Below are positions 1 to 11,899 of a stretch of DNA of 64,000 bases, one piece after another. The first letter of the stretch is position 1, and every line of letters starts with the position of its first letter. Source of the stretch: Anoplopoma fimbria (taxonomy: Eukaryota > Chordata > Actinopteri > Perciformes > Anoplopomatidae); assembly GCF_027596085.1 (NCBI RefSeq), contig NC_072458.1, positions 19,465,851-19,529,850 of the forward strand. The letters are read 5' to 3'. The notes beneath the pieces are model-generated. The model made no database searches, had not been told where the DNA came from, and was given only the letters and a program-made list of their open reading frames with translations. Made by a program: the position numbers and the translations under genes.

Positions 1-103
1 GTTATATGCCGTTATCATAGCCTAATAGTGGATTATTATTACATCATCATTATTCTGTCTGTATTTATAAGATTTTTCTTTTAGTTATTGTGGATTTTTT
101 TTT

Positions 104-125
104 CTTACTTACTTACTTACTTATT
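104..125. repeat. (TTAC)n microsatellite
   Basis: A short run of about five TTAC tetramers lies just upstream of the LINE-like tail. It may be part of the same insertion. Confidence 0.7.
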
Positions 126-150
126 TAAAATACTTGTTTGCACTATATCT

Positions 151-219
151 ATGCTGCTGTAATCCTGTAAATTTCCCCGCTGCGGGACTAATAAAGGATT
201 ATTTTATTTTATTTTATCT
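151..219 (+). mobile_element. 3' tail of a LINE-type retrotransposon (truncated)
   Basis: The segment has a tail of the form TTTCCCCGCTGCGGGACTAA followed by an AATAAAG-like signal and a terminal (TTTTA)n simple repeat. Teleost LINEs of the L2/CR1-like and Rex groups commonly end this way, with a short hairpin (CCCCGC/GCGGG) and a microsatellite instead of poly(A). Only the last ~70 bases are recognisable, and I see no reverse-transcriptase coding sequence upstream within the window. The family assignment is from memory; a SINE sharing the same tail is equally possible. Confidence 0.5.
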
Positions 220-225
220 TATGTT

Positions 226-3200
226 GTGTATTTTTGTATCAGGTCCTTGCATATTGTTGTTTCAATATATCTTAATGACACCTGATTGAGATTAATAACG
301 ACAATGTTGTTGGTGGAGACGATGACAATGCAGCACTTTTGAATATTTTATAGACTGATCATATTTTTTTTGTTAAAGCTTAATCTGCAAGTAGTTTAAC
401 CAGTGGCTGCTGCTGTCAAAGTGACAATGGCATAGAGTAGTATATCATATAATATACAGTAGTATCTGTAGAGTAACATTAGAATGGAAACACTTTAGTT
501 ATTAACAAGTATTTAAAAATTGTGTTTCAGTAAATTCCACCGCTGCCTATGAATATATTAAGAACAATAGAAAATTATCATTCTTTGGTCAGTGCAGGGT
601 AAATGAAAAGGAATGGGTAAGCAATATATCTGTTTAAATGAAACGTTTTAACAACATATCTTGATTTATGAAAATATGTGTCGACAAAATTATGTATTTA
701 ATTGCAAACAATTGCTGTTTCCTTTTTTCAACATCCCATAATGCGATACTGTATACCTAAATGTGTAAATAAGTATCTTGTTTTAAGCTCATCTTCAATA
801 TTCATGGCTTTTTGTGTAATCTAACCTGTTTGATTAATACAATGGTTTAATTAGCAGGCTCAAATGTTTGTTGAAAAATAAATGGAAATGAATTAATGGC
901 AATTTTGATAACCAATTGCACATTTTGTTTATTATTAAAAATATCAAAAAATGCTAGCAACAGTTCCTGATTATTGTGATTCAATATGCGACACAGGAAA
1001 CAGCTCAAGTATATTCATGGTTTGATAGAAGGTATACAAAGTGATACTTACTGTATATTTCTGGCCTCGGCTCTGCTTTAGCTTCCTTCAGTCGGTGCTT
1101 GAGGGAAATGTTCAACGCTGTTATGTGCTCTGTCAATAACCAGCTGGCAATCACTAAAAATTAACAGGCTATGGGGGGCATTTAACCTTCTGACATTATC
1201 AGAGAAACAAGCAAACCAAGAAACCTTTATATGCTGCAGCTTTTGTAAACTGCTTTGTTCAGTATCCTCCACATGAGGTCAGGCTGGATCCATCTACTCG
1301 CCATCCCCTCGTTATTCATCCGAGCCAAGTTAACTGTGAACTTGTGATGGATTACAGGACATTTATTCACTGTTTAATATTCAGTGCACATGAATGTGTT
1401 ACATGACAACTTCGAGTGCCCCGATTTTTTTGGGGGGGGTCTGAAATGTAAAGCAAGATCAGCAAATGCTAATTTCCCAAAATTCTCTGTGAATGTATAA
1501 TAATAACAATATTCATTAGGTTTCTGAAAAGCCGTGTAGCGCTAAGTGTGTAACACTGCTGAAGATTTCTTAATAATTCATATAACATATCTCAGTTATT
1601 TCTTATGAAAGGACCTAGCGAAGAAAATCCATCTATAACCTAACCAGGAAAATTGATTCCCTTGTCATTCTGTGTGGTCTGAAATTGCCCAGAGCTATTA
1701 TGAGAGAGACTGATTTTCTCTGTGCAGTGGAGCGGAACAGTCTCTCCTTTTTGCAAGATGTGAACAGATTCATAAGCAACAGCACTGTTAAAGAGGTACA
1801 TATATATATATATAGCAGATGTTTTTCCAAATTGTTACATTAGAAAATATAATGTAAAGAAAATTAAATATATTGTAGCAACTTTTAAAAAGAGAAAAAA
1901 TAAATTTGTGAATAAAAGGTTGACTGACTTATTGAAGAAAATGCGCTTAGCCAAAGCAAGTGGTTTAGAATACAACAGCAATGGAAAAAAATAAATAACA
2001 ATGCACAATAGTAAAGTAATGATTATATGAAATGAAACAGTCAAACAATCAAATACAACAAAAATCTAATATGAATTGAAAACATTTGCCCTCTTTTGCA
2101 TTTTGCTTTAAAGAAATTCATATGACAATGAAATACAATTAATTATCAACCATAGATTTCACATTGATATTATCACAAAATATGATTTACAAACCAAAAC
2201 AAATTATGTGGGGTGATTTCCACAACACATGTTCCTTTTGTGACAATCAACAAGAATCAATACAATCATTTCCCGTGAAACATGTTTCTGGATCTGGTTT
2301 TACTGGAGAGGCTGGAAATGACTGACTGGGCGTTTGTGTGTTTGATTGACAGGCTTAAAAAACTTGTTTGTGGTGGCGACTGCTCGCTCCCTTTATATCA
2401 AATTCATACTTCATCTCATTGCCAAAATATAGATTGTTTTGGTTCTGGGTATTATTCTACCTTGATGTTACATTTAAACTGTGTACCTGAAAGAAAAAGC
2501 TAATAGGGTCATCTCCGTTTATAGACATTGGTTTTAGAAAGTGTGTTTACTGTATCTCAGAGCACATTCAGTGTGCATTTTCTTCTCTGTGCTCAAATCT
2601 GTCAATAGCATAAGTAACAATATTGTGATTGGTGGGCCTTGTACATAATTAGAAATCCAAGCCCCTCAATTCATATTTAAAATATTCATTTTGGGACAAA
2701 AAAGTTCATTGTATGCAATTAATTACAACAGTTACACTGAGCTGAACAGAGACATTTCATTTTTTAAGTTGGAAAATAGACATGCATAATAAAGCATAGC
2801 ATTCAAGCAATGTTAGCTCCAAACAAAGCGCATATTAAACAGAAACACCAGACTGGCACTGGCCAAAAACTGGGAACGCAAAGGGCCAAGTATACCCGGA
2901 TTTAACACGTCAACACGATTTCAATTAATTCCAATGGATTGAACAAAGAGCTGCAGAGTCCAAATAGGAGGAAGCAATCATAGCTCATTATCAACCATTA
3001 TTTACCCTCCTGTGTGGGAGTATACAGTCACTAAGGAGACAAATATTTATTTGGATTCATTTTACTGTGCAACTTTCTGTTGTTAACTCACGTACAGCTT
3101 ATTAGAGGCATCTTTCTCTACCTCTGAACCTGAGAATGCTCATTTTCTTTGTGGTGCAGCCTATTAAAATAAATCGAACTAAGGTTGTGTTCTTGAGTGT

Positions 3201-4400
3201 ATACATGGGGAGTTTGTTTTTCCTTTACACAAGTTTAATCATTGGAAAGTTTGTAAGGACTTTGTTATAATTATCCACAAGACCCAATAAATGATTAAAG
3301 CCGGCTAACAATTCCTGGCTTTTATGAGTTCCAGGCTTTTCTTCCTTTTAATTATGAACACCCATGAAGTGTTTGTTTGTTCATTAATATTCTATTTTTG
3401 CTTTTCTTTTCTTTGCTTTTAAGTTGATGTCCAGTTGACATGAATAACTATGGGTTTACATAATTTAGTAGAATAATCAGCAGGGATACAGTGGGCCTTA
3501 TATACAGTATATACGAACAAACGTCCTCATATTTTTGTATCAACAATTTGTTCTCATTTTGTTAGTACCTATTGATATCTGTGTTCTTTTTTTGGGGTGG
3601 TTGAGAGCACTCTCACCATGATAAGAATAATGCATTTAGATTTCACCAGGGTTGAAAATGATTTGAAATGGGAAGTTGCAATTTTCAATTTCCCACTCGG
3701 ATATTTCAACTAGAATGCCGCCTGAAAACGGATTACAAACCCCACAAACCAATACTAGATGGCTGCTCTGCGCATCAACAATAACAAAGCTTTAGTAATA
3801 AGCTTTTCATTAGCACTCCCGTCTTAGTTGTGTCTCATTAAATCAGTCATAAATACATTAGTGTCAAACTTCTATCTGTGGACATATTGTTACGGTGTTT
3901 GTATGCGCAAAAAAACACAACTGGTATTTCTAACAATGGCTTACAATGGCTAACCTGGTTGGAGCAAACCCCATTAGGGTTTTCCGACTTGTTGTACTGG
4001 AACGCAGTCAAATTGGTTATGATATCATTCCCAGCTCCACCTTCCAGTTCCTGAGGTAAATGGAACGTGGCATGAGCACCAGCCACCAGCAAAATGGTGG
4101 TAAAATATGCAAGTAGCTGCTAGATTTAATCACTCACCAGCCAAAGAAACAACTGTTATCTTTTGAGTGGTTGGTAGACTTTGGAATCGACCAGCCACAG
4201 TGGCAGGTGGACCGAAAAGTTAATATCCAACTCTGTTTTCACAGTCCACAAACCAAGAAAACAGTTTTTAATCGAAGCAACATAAAAAAACATAAACATC
4301 ATAGATTGACATTTAAATTTGTATATCTTTTAGAGTAATTATAATGATTGGATTACCTTACAATCTTCTCTTGGATGCTATTTTGTGCGTTTAGCTTCTA
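226..4400. other. Non-coding stretch, no gene seen
   Basis: This is AT-rich sequence with only short, stop-limited reading frames on both strands, none resembling a known protein. It contains a (TA)7 run at 1801-1814. It also has a GC-richer block at about 1070-1340 without obvious repeats that could be a conserved regulatory element. A segment at about 3590-4250 has phrasing reminiscent of dispersed teleost repeats, but I could not find its ends. No splice-flanked coding exon is convincing. Confidence 0.55.
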
Positions 4401-4422
4401 AATGCTTGACAAACTTTTCTGA

Positions 4423-4554
4423 GATACTTTGGCCTTCCAGGCTCTACGCAGAGAACACGTTCTTAGAGATCGCACAGATCTATTCGATGAGACGGATGAA
4501 CGGCTGCCGGGCTGTTCCAGATTGCACAGAGCACTGCCTTTGCTGGGTGTCTGA
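4423..4554 (+). pseudogene. Possible relic of a PIF/Harbinger (HARBI1-like) transposase N-terminus
   Basis: Frame +1 from 4423 is open for 43 codons and ends at a TGA at 4552. It contains ALRREHVLRDRTDLFDETDE. Harbinger transposases and HARBI1 proteins carry an N-terminal signature of the form RRERVFRDRxDPxxxxDD shortly before the nuclease domain, and the match in spacing and charge is good. Nothing of the DDE nuclease domain follows and there is an upstream stop at 4420, so at most this is a short decayed fragment. The match is from memory of the family, not from a search; chance resemblance remains possible. Confidence 0.35.
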
Positions 4555-4599
4555 TTTCCTGTAACTCCAGTACAGACAACTCACAGAATAATCACGTTT

Positions 4600-6430
4600 A
4601 TTTAACAGTACCTGGATTTCACTACTGTTGTCTTATTCGGGTGGCACTTCTCCAATTCTTGGACATGTGCCAGAGTATTTGCACAGCGCACAACAAAACC
4701 TGCTCTTATACAGCTTTAAAGGGGTGTTATATGCTAATGGTAAACAACCAGCTACAAGCCTCCAATTAATTCTATTCGGCACACCTGGGTGAGAGCAGAT
4801 TCAGATGGTTACGAACGTTTGATGCATCTGGAGTTGATCTTTTCATATTTTTTCTCACAACAGTACATTTAGAGAAAATATAAGACAACTTTAAGAGAAT
4901 GTAGCTGCACAAGGCACGTTTTTCTTTTTGCATGTTGCCACACAGCAGGGAGCCTGATAATACTCACCATAAAAATGACTTACACCTTGGCAAGAACCCT
5001 TTATTTTCCGGCGTTTCATAGACATTGATTGTTTATTCGCTCCTCACGTATTTTCTTGGCTTGTCTTTAAAAAAAAAAGGTAGAGTTTCATTACTGGAAA
5101 AAGAAAAATCCACTGCCAATTTTTGGCAAAAGCTACTGAAATGTCTCTCCCGTTTCATTGTTTTTATGGTTACAGTGCAATTCAATAATGTCTGAAAAAT
5201 GTATAAACCATTCAACCATCCTCTACATATCGTGTTCAGTGTGTTGGGGGGCTCCTTTCCAGAATGCACTGAGCAAAAGAAGGGTAACACCATGGACAAG
5301 CATCAAGTCTGCCACACGCTTGAGAACAGATGGAGCGCATTCTTACCTGTGGACAATTCAAATCATTGGAAACGTTTTTTTATCTTGCTGCGTTACGTCT
5401 GTTGTCTGTTAAACACTACTGTACATGTAAGGGAAACATTGCTGTGTTCATCCTAAAGTCAGAGTTACCTAGGCAACAACACTGACATTTACATTTTGTA
5501 GTATACCGTAATGGTTGCTTGCCATCCTGCAGTGCTGAAGGTGTGCATTTTCTCAGGCCACAGTGTGAACAACACAAACTCAACAATCACACGTCACACA
5601 AGGACTATGGGATGTTTTTATACAATGGGCAATTATCACCATTACATTTGATTGGATAACAAATACATACCAGCCGCGATGTTCATTCCCTTAGCGTTGT
5701 GTCCCCTTCACTCTCCTCCAAAGAAAGTGGGTTACTTTGGGGCTGGGTGGGGAGTGGACTGAGAGAGGAAATATTCAGGCAACAGAGAGCTACAGTATAT
5801 TTTCACTCCCATTTTAACCTTAGAAAAAATTGCTTCCAGGCCTTGTGATCCAGCAGACCTAATGGTGCACAAAGGCCTCATGTACAGTAGGTCTTTCGGT
5901 GAAGCACAGTAGGTTGCTGGTATAAAATGCATCTTCCCACCGGTGACTTTTTCAGGTCTGATGTGTACTGCTTTTGGTAAATAGCACAGCACACTGAGTC
6001 TTAGAGACATAAGAGACAAGACTTGTGATCATGGATGGGTTGCGCACAGTGGGTGTATCAGAGCTTTTTCACTGAAAACCGCGGCAAGTTGAAGCTGGTG
6101 ATACTAGCTCCTGTACATAAATACCCCCATCCACTCCTGTACAGGCCCAACTGCTACCTTTACATCAAAGCATATTAAAGTTACTGGTTGGGGTTTTGGG
6201 CTTGCCAGACATGTTCATGCAATAGTGTCACATAGTAGATTAATGTCTTGTTAGTGTGTGGATATTACTTCTGGCTGCCTGCGTGTTGAGTGTTGAGACT
6301 CATTACTGATGTTTGGTTGATAGTTAAGCTATGTGTGGTTCATGTTAGTGCTTACAATTGTTTTCCATATTCATTGAAATACTAGCCTGGTCGCCTAAAA
6401 AATGCGTTCCCTATGCAACGAAACTGCATT
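4600..6430. other. Non-coding stretch, no gene seen
   Basis: Both strands have only small reading frames without domain, signal peptide or splice support. The two overlapping + frames at 5158-5456 and the - frame at 5732-6019 have no recognisable motif and unremarkable composition. No clear repeat boundary was found. Confidence 0.5.
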
Positions 6431-6436
6431 GTCAAT

Positions 6437-6499
6437 TACATTTACATTACATTACATTACAGTCATTTAGCAGACGCTTTTATCCAAAGCGACTTACAG
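6437..6499 (+). repeat. Teleost dispersed repeat fragment (SINE/LINE-tail type)
   Basis: A string of ACATT repeats leads into a segment reading CATTTAGCAGACGC followed by TTTTATCCAAAGCGACTTACA. This is one of the commonest dispersed motifs in teleost genomes, normally found at the end of short retroelements. Only this ~60-bp core is intact here. I do not assign a named family. Confidence 0.7.
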
Positions 6500-6604
6500 G
6501 AAGTAAGCATTTCAAGGGAAACCTTTCAATCATGGATTACTATTGTTTTTTAATTATCACCAGTATGTTTCTAATCATAGTCACAAGGAGGAGGTCAGAG
6601 CGGA

Positions 6605-6672
6605 TGGATGGGTCAAACAAAGACTTTCACCCAGGAGACCGCTATTCGTGTCGCGTGTGAAACTAAAAGTCA
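6605..6672 (+). repeat. Dispersed repeat family 'GGGTCAAAC', copy 1
   Basis: The core reads GGATGGGTCAAACAAAGACT, then a CACCCAGGAGACC box and a GTGTGAAACTAAAAGTCAA end. It recurs in reverse orientation at 8884-8946 and, longer, at 15768-16075. The copies share order and spacing of these boxes, showing a dispersed element. Coding frames crossing it are therefore shadows. Confidence 0.75.
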
Positions 6673-7265
6673 AGGACCATGGGTTTTTAGTTTGTTTTGT
6701 TTCAATTTACAACGTTAAGCAAATGTTTCAGAGTTCAATAGTAAGTTTACCATGAAATGCAATTGGTAGTACAGTTCATTTTTATGGGAACTTAATTTTA
6801 TAGGAGACATGGTCGTGAAATACTATATCATCTATATGCATTTTTCATTTAATCTCATGAATCAACATTCAACGTACAATCAACACAATAATGTTTGCAT
6901 GCAGCCCTCTGTCGGGGAAACTTGTAAGTGATGGAAGCTCTCTTTTCCTTTCATCTGAGAGCATTTTAAAATAGATCAGTCATATAAGTCCAGTTACAGC
7001 ACACCAAAGCCTGTCAAATCCAAAAGTTCAAAGTGGGCTTAGACGGCGTTTATGTAGAATATGTGACAGCTCTTATGAAGGATCAAGTGGATTATGACCC
7101 AAGTTTTGGGTAAAGTGCACCTTTGATGAACTGAATGACTTTGTGATATTATTAACAGCAATATGAAAATGTGAGTTGGTCTTGTAAACAGGTGTTTACC
7201 CGGTGTGTTGACCAGGGAGTGTTGTCAAATTCTTAGTTGCTCATTCACCAAAAATGATTGCAACA

Positions 7266-7285
7266 TTCTTCTTCTTCTTCTTCTT
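7266..7285. repeat. (CTT)n microsatellite
   Basis: Six to seven CTT units occur in a row. Confidence 0.8.
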
Positions 7286-7458
7286 TTAAATGGAAACAGC
7301 TTGTCGCCCACCAAAATATCTGTAGGCTTGTTTGCTCACTTCACACTTGCTCACATGGTTTTATTTTCACTTGCTTGTGTGCTTCCTCTTTCAGGTTTGG
7401 TGGGAAATGTGCTGCCATCTAAACCATTTTCACAAGTTTGATGTTCCTTTTCTTGCAG

Positions 7459-7546
7459 CTACGTGGCTAAGATGGAGTCCATCGAGGGTGAGAATTGTCC
7501 AGCGTCCAACTCTAAACCTTTTGACCAATATGAGTATACCATCCGG
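7459..7546 (+). CDS. Candidate internal coding exon of unknown gene
   Basis: A good acceptor (pyrimidine-rich tract then CTTGCAG, ending at 7458) precedes an open frame reading YVAKMESIEGENCPASNSKP and ending at a CGG/GTAC junction at 7546/7547. A stronger donor (GAGG/GTGAGA) sits at 7487/7488, so a 29-base microexon is an alternative. A second frame is also open across the segment, which weakens the case. I recognise no family. It lies within 2 kb of two other exon-like segments on the same strand (8253-8530 and 9513-9607), so all three could belong to one gene upstream of khdrbs. Evidence is splice-site and composition only. Confidence 0.22.
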
Positions 7547-8252
7547 GTACAACCATGCTGAATCCTGGCATACTTTTCGGAGTGAAGGTATTTATGCACT
7601 CAAAAAATAGCAAGTGAAAGTTCGGTGGAACGCAAATACAAACACAGAAGGGGGGGGAAATGTCACCACCTTTTCTTATGCAACATGTGAATAATGAATA
7701 GACTTTAACATTCAATCATACAGTGAAGGTTCCATTTTCAAACTTGTCCATTTTTTTCTTTTAAGGTTGTAATCTAGTCAATCAAAGAGATTCCATGAAT
7801 TTGAGTAGAAAATTGCAGGGTTGAGAGGGTTATTTTTACCCTCTGTGCACTTTCCTGCTCTTTTTGCCACACTTTGCCACTTTACTGTTTAATTGTCAAA
7901 AAAGAAAAAAAATCCTAAATGAAACCATGTCTTCTAAAATAGTTCTGTCTCTATTCAAGACTTTGGTTTTCTGGTGAAAATCATGTGCAGATCAATAAGT
8001 TAAATATGGTCCTACAGTGCTTGTGGTATTATTTGCATGAATTAAATGCATGTTTTCGTGCTGTAGTTTGCTAAAAGCTTGAAATAATTCACTGCCCGTA
8101 CCTCTCCTCTTCCATGGCCTTGGAGGATTTATGTTTTGTGTTAAGTAAGGCTGAAGCTACTCATGTTATCTCACTCCATCAATAGCAAATACATTAACAA
8201 TATCCAGTCGCTGCAAGCACACTATTAATTTACCACGACCTGTCCCTACAGG

Positions 8253-8530
8253 GGCAGAATGATTGTTGGAGGCAACGAGGTGGATCTGCTTACCCTTCCC
8301 TGGGACACGGTGTCGCTGCTGGGGGATCAATGTCCACCGAGCTCGGAGGAAGAGGGGCAGGCAGGCAGCCAAGCAGCCGGCCGGAGGAAGCCCTCCACCT
8401 CAGCTCGAGTGACGCTGTCACCTAAGAGGTCCCAGCAGGCCCTGCAGAGACAGAGAGGGATGCGCCGCCTGATGCTGGAGCCATGTCCTTTCACACAGAA
8501 ACACGGGCCTTCGTCCCTGAAAGGTTGAAG
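8253..8530 (+). CDS. Candidate coding exon of unknown gene (GC-rich open frame)
   Basis: This 278-base segment is clearly richer in G+C than its surroundings. It follows a CCCTACAG acceptor-like sequence at 8245-8252 and is open on + from an ATG at 8259 to a TGA at 8526. The predicted peptide begins MIVGGNEVDLLTLPWDTV, has an acidic run (SSEEEG), then a basic, Ser/Gln/Arg-rich C-terminal half. G or C dominates third positions. No signal peptide, membrane segment or known domain is evident. A second + frame is open over the first ~170 bases and a - frame over ~200 bases, so a GC-rich regulatory element is a real alternative. Confidence 0.28.
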
Positions 8531-8883
8531 AGGACAGAGGTAATAGATATTGCGAGCTCCGGTTCATGACAGGAAAAACCTGGAGCGCCTTTGACAGATA
8601 ATTGTCAGTCAGACATTATGACATTTATCATCTGGAGTCCTGCAGTAGCTCTCAATTAGAGCAAGAAAATCTAAATGAGGATGGAACGTATTCTTACTGC
8701 TACGAATAAACACTTGAAATCAGAGGCGATAAAATGCATTTTGCTAAGTTCAATAAACTTAGTTAAGTTAAGGCAACAAAAACACACGATTTTTTTTTTA
8801 GGAAAATATTGTGGTTTGGGATAAAATAGACTACTACACTTATAATAAAACTGACTATAGTAAATTTCTGAAGTTACAAAACA

Positions 8884-8946
8884 ACAGTAAACACGACATA
8901 CAGCAGTCTCCTGGGTAAATGTCCTGTGTTTGTTTGACCCATCCAA
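8884..8946 (-). repeat. Dispersed repeat family 'GGGTCAAAC', copy 2 (inverted)
   Basis: The reverse complement reads GGATGGGTCAAACAAACACA, then the CCAGGAGAC box, matching the copy at 6605-6672. It lies in opposite orientation about 2.2 kb away. Confidence 0.7.
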
Positions 8947-9167
8947 CCACCCCTCTCGCTGGACTTATTGGGACTTTCTCAATATTTAAACTATACCAGT
9001 TGCTCTGACCGTCTAACAATGACACGGATGGCTTTACATTGGAGTTAGTTAAAACATGTGCATCTCAAACTGACTCCTCGGTGCAACGGTTACAGATGCG
9101 GAGCTGACCGAGCGACGGTACTTGATGTTTTGTTTGGGCGGGTTGTCCACTCCATTCCAATATGTGT

Positions 9168-9263
9168 AGCCATCATCTGTTGTGCTTATCCTATTCAGGG
9201 GTCACAGGAAGTCCCTAGTGCTGTGACGTGACAGTGCTAACCACTACACCACCGTGTCGCCTG
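9168..9263. repeat. SINE-like fragment
   Basis: The segment contains GCTTATCC...CAGGGGTCACAGG and ends with CAGTGCTAACCACTACACCA followed by CCGTGTCGCC. This pair of boxes is typical of a very common tRNA-related teleost repeat whose intact copies carry a longer middle section. Here the middle is shortened, so this is a truncated or internally deleted copy. Confidence 0.6.
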
Positions 9264-9512
9264 CGTAAGGAATAAAAGCTTTCCTATTAATGGCTTCAAA
9301 CAAGTAAAAGAGCTCATGTTTAGTGTTTGAAACCACATTTCAATTGAAAATGGAAAAACATATTTTAAAAGTTGCTGATAAAAACTACAAAAACACTTAG
9401 ATAGCCAAGAGTAGCTTCCTGTCTCCCCTGAACACAAACCTTTCCTTTTGACCTCCCCAATTAAAAAAAAAAACAAGTGCAAGTTTTCCACCCTGCTGCT
9501 GTATAAATAAGA

Positions 9513-9607
9513 GAGTGTGTGCTGGAGCTCATGAGCTCTCTGGAGCAAAGCTACCGCATCAGCGAGCTCCTCAACCTCATGACCGTTGCCCTCATCGAGG
9601 GTCAAAG
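9513..9607 (+). CDS. Candidate coding exon of unknown gene (helical segment)
   Basis: The frame containing ATG 9531 reads CVLELMSSLEQSYRISELLN followed by LMTVALIEGQR. It looks like a well-formed amphipathic helix, with GC-rich third positions in an AT-rich neighbourhood. The in-frame stop at 9504 sits just before an AAATAAGAG acceptor-like end with a poor pyrimidine tract. A weak donor (CAAAG/GTCAAT) follows at 9607/9608. The opposite strand is also open. No family is recognised. If real, it would be a third exon of the same unknown gene as 7459-7546 and 8253-8530. Confidence 0.25.
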
Positions 9608-9619
9608 GTCAATAATAGA

Positions 9620-11410
9620 GCAATTGCAAGCAGTACATGTAACAGTGGGGTTTGTAGGAGTGCCTGGGTTTGGGACTCGTGGGAGTCTGTAAATACAGGA
9701 TGGAGCGTGATACAAGGAAGAAGAAGATACCGGGATTTACAGAAAGTGGTCCTCTGCAGCAAACAGCAGTGTGGTCACATAGTTATTCCGGAGGGTGGTC
9801 AGCCCAGCAAATAGTTCTGACATTGAAATATCTGACAAGCAGAAAATTGAGTGTCTGATCCGTTCCGTCATGAGGGATCACTTGGTCACATAAAAAAATC
9901 ACGGCTCAAAGGATGTGATGAACGCAAGAGCACGTCATGAATGAAAGGAGGGAAACTATGCCGATATGAGCAGTCAAACTCAATGTGATTTTACGGTAAT
10001 AAATTAACATTCTTTCATCCCTTCACATTTAGCTGCTTTCACATCAAAACAGTCTTGCACGTTCTCTCGGAAAGGTTACAATTCCTTGCGTCTGGCGTTT
10101 CCAGCTTCCAGCCACGAGAACGCTCCTGCAGGGGCCTCACTTGATGTGCCTTTGTCTTCTCTGTTGCTCTGGAGGGGGATTGAAATTCCTCGTGTGTAAT
10201 GATATTTGAAGTGATTAAAGAGAGTCGTTCAGTGGAGCTGACAGTTCTAATGGAGAGCAGAAACCGCTCGTCCGGCCCTGTATAGCCAGACGGAGCTGCC
10301 GACATCCGCCGGAGGAGCTCAGAAACGCTCTGCTGTGGGACAAAGAGCCATGAGGGACATGTTCTCTGATTTATTGTTTGTTTATTTGGTTGAGCTGTAC
10401 GAGAGACTGTACGATTGAGACAGAATCATGGAAACATATTGATAACAGAGCAAAGAGAAAAGTCTTATTTGGCACCTCAAGCTTTAGAAATCTTGGAAGT
10501 CTACCAACGCACTGATGGTGGTCTCTTCTTAAAAAAAAATGGATTGACCCAGAAATGTAGCGCAGTCTTCCTTCGTACAAGCAACATCAAAAAAATCTTG
10601 TTTTTATCCTTTTGAATTTATTTAATTTATTAACTCATCCTCTGCTTCACAGGTCTGTTACGACCAGAGAGGCTTTTAACGAAAGATGTCCAACATTACC
10701 AAAAGAGTCATGGAGTAGAAGACAAAAAAACCTTTTCATCAACTCAACATCATTTTTCTGATAAAAAATATCAGTGAGTGCCAAACAAAAATATATTTTA
10801 CGAAAAAATAGGAAGACACTCTTCCCCAACTTGCAAAAGGCCATAGGATGCAACCTTAGAACTAAACCTAACACTATCCACAAAAAAAACAACACCAAGG
10901 AAAAGGAAGATCTTATTCTTCATCCACAAACGGCTGCTGCAGGGGCAGAAAGGTGGAAAGAGATTGAGCCGAGGGTCCTGCCCCCTCTTTTGGTTTGGTT
11001 TTCCTTAAGTCAGGCCTCAACAGATTGAAAGAGAAGACAGGGCATCATGAGTCACATCATAGCCAGAAGGAGAAGGCGGGTGTAACAGGGCACAGTACAG
11101 ACTGCAGAAAAATCTGTTATAACCAACCGTAAAAAGAGTCAATATATTGCTTCAGTTAGCATCTCTTCAGTGTTTTTTTTGACAGATCATATTTTTATGC
11201 CAATGTCAGCTTGTATCGGCTCCATCCAATACATACTATCATACAGAAAAACCTGTTCTGTGTGTAAATTAATGTAAAAATATGTCACTATGTTGTTAGG
11301 TAGCTGCCCGGTAAACAATCTCTGAAGGTTATCTTCTCCGGGCAAAAGTCGGTTTGGTCGGTTCAGTAAAACGTTTATAATGTCAGAAACAAATAGGAGG
11401 CTGCACTAAT
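9620..11410. other. Non-coding stretch, no gene seen
   Basis: Small frames occur on both strands with no recognised product. The block at about 10030-10340 is GC-richer and repeat-free, and could be a regulatory element. I saw no poly(A)-signal-terminated exon to complete the candidate exons upstream. Confidence 0.5.
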
Positions 11411-11418
11411 TGTCTTAA

Positions 11419-11895
11419 AGTGTCCCTATTATGCTTTTCCACTTTTTCCCTCTTCTTTAGTGTGTTATATATATTTTTGTACATGTAAAAGGTCCGTAGA
11501 GTGTAAAACCTGAAGTCCACACATAAAAGGAGTTACCCTCCCCCTCAGAAGCTCCTGAGCTCCTGAAATGGCTCCACTGAATTCTCTCCTTCACTTCCGT
11601 AACTTTATGAGGTCACAATGTTACGGAAGTAGGTAGAGTTTTTTTTTTTTGAAACGTTGACCAATCACAACAGAGCGGGCTAGCTGACCAATCAGGGCAG
11701 ACTTTACTTTCTGGAGGGAGGAGCAAGCGCTACAACGACATTACTACATTTCAGAGAGAGGGTGAGAAGAGGTGCTGCAAGACAGCCAGGATGAGAAAAA
11801 CAAGGAGGATTATGAGCATTAACGCATGTAAACATGTTGTAACTGTAACTGGAGATAAAAAATATGCACCCGGAAAATAGCATAATAGGGCCGGT
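11419..11895 (+). mobile_element. TTAA-flanked TIR element (non-autonomous DNA transposon), copy 1, 477 bp
   Basis: The 5' end reads AGTGTCCCTATTATGCTTTT and the 3' end reads GAAAATAGCATAATAGGGCC plus GGT, giving terminal inverted repeats with the shared core CCCTATTATGC. TTAA lies directly outside both ends (11415-11418 and 11896-11899), as a TTAA target-site duplication would. A second copy at 37652-38190 is in the same orientation. The body contains two CCAATCA motifs and no transposase frame. TTAA target sites are the hallmark of piggyBac-type transposition, so a piggyBac-mobilised MITE is the favoured inference. This copy lacks about 90 bases present in the other, replaced by a T run. 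Confidence 0.75.
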
Positions 11896-11899
11896 TTAA

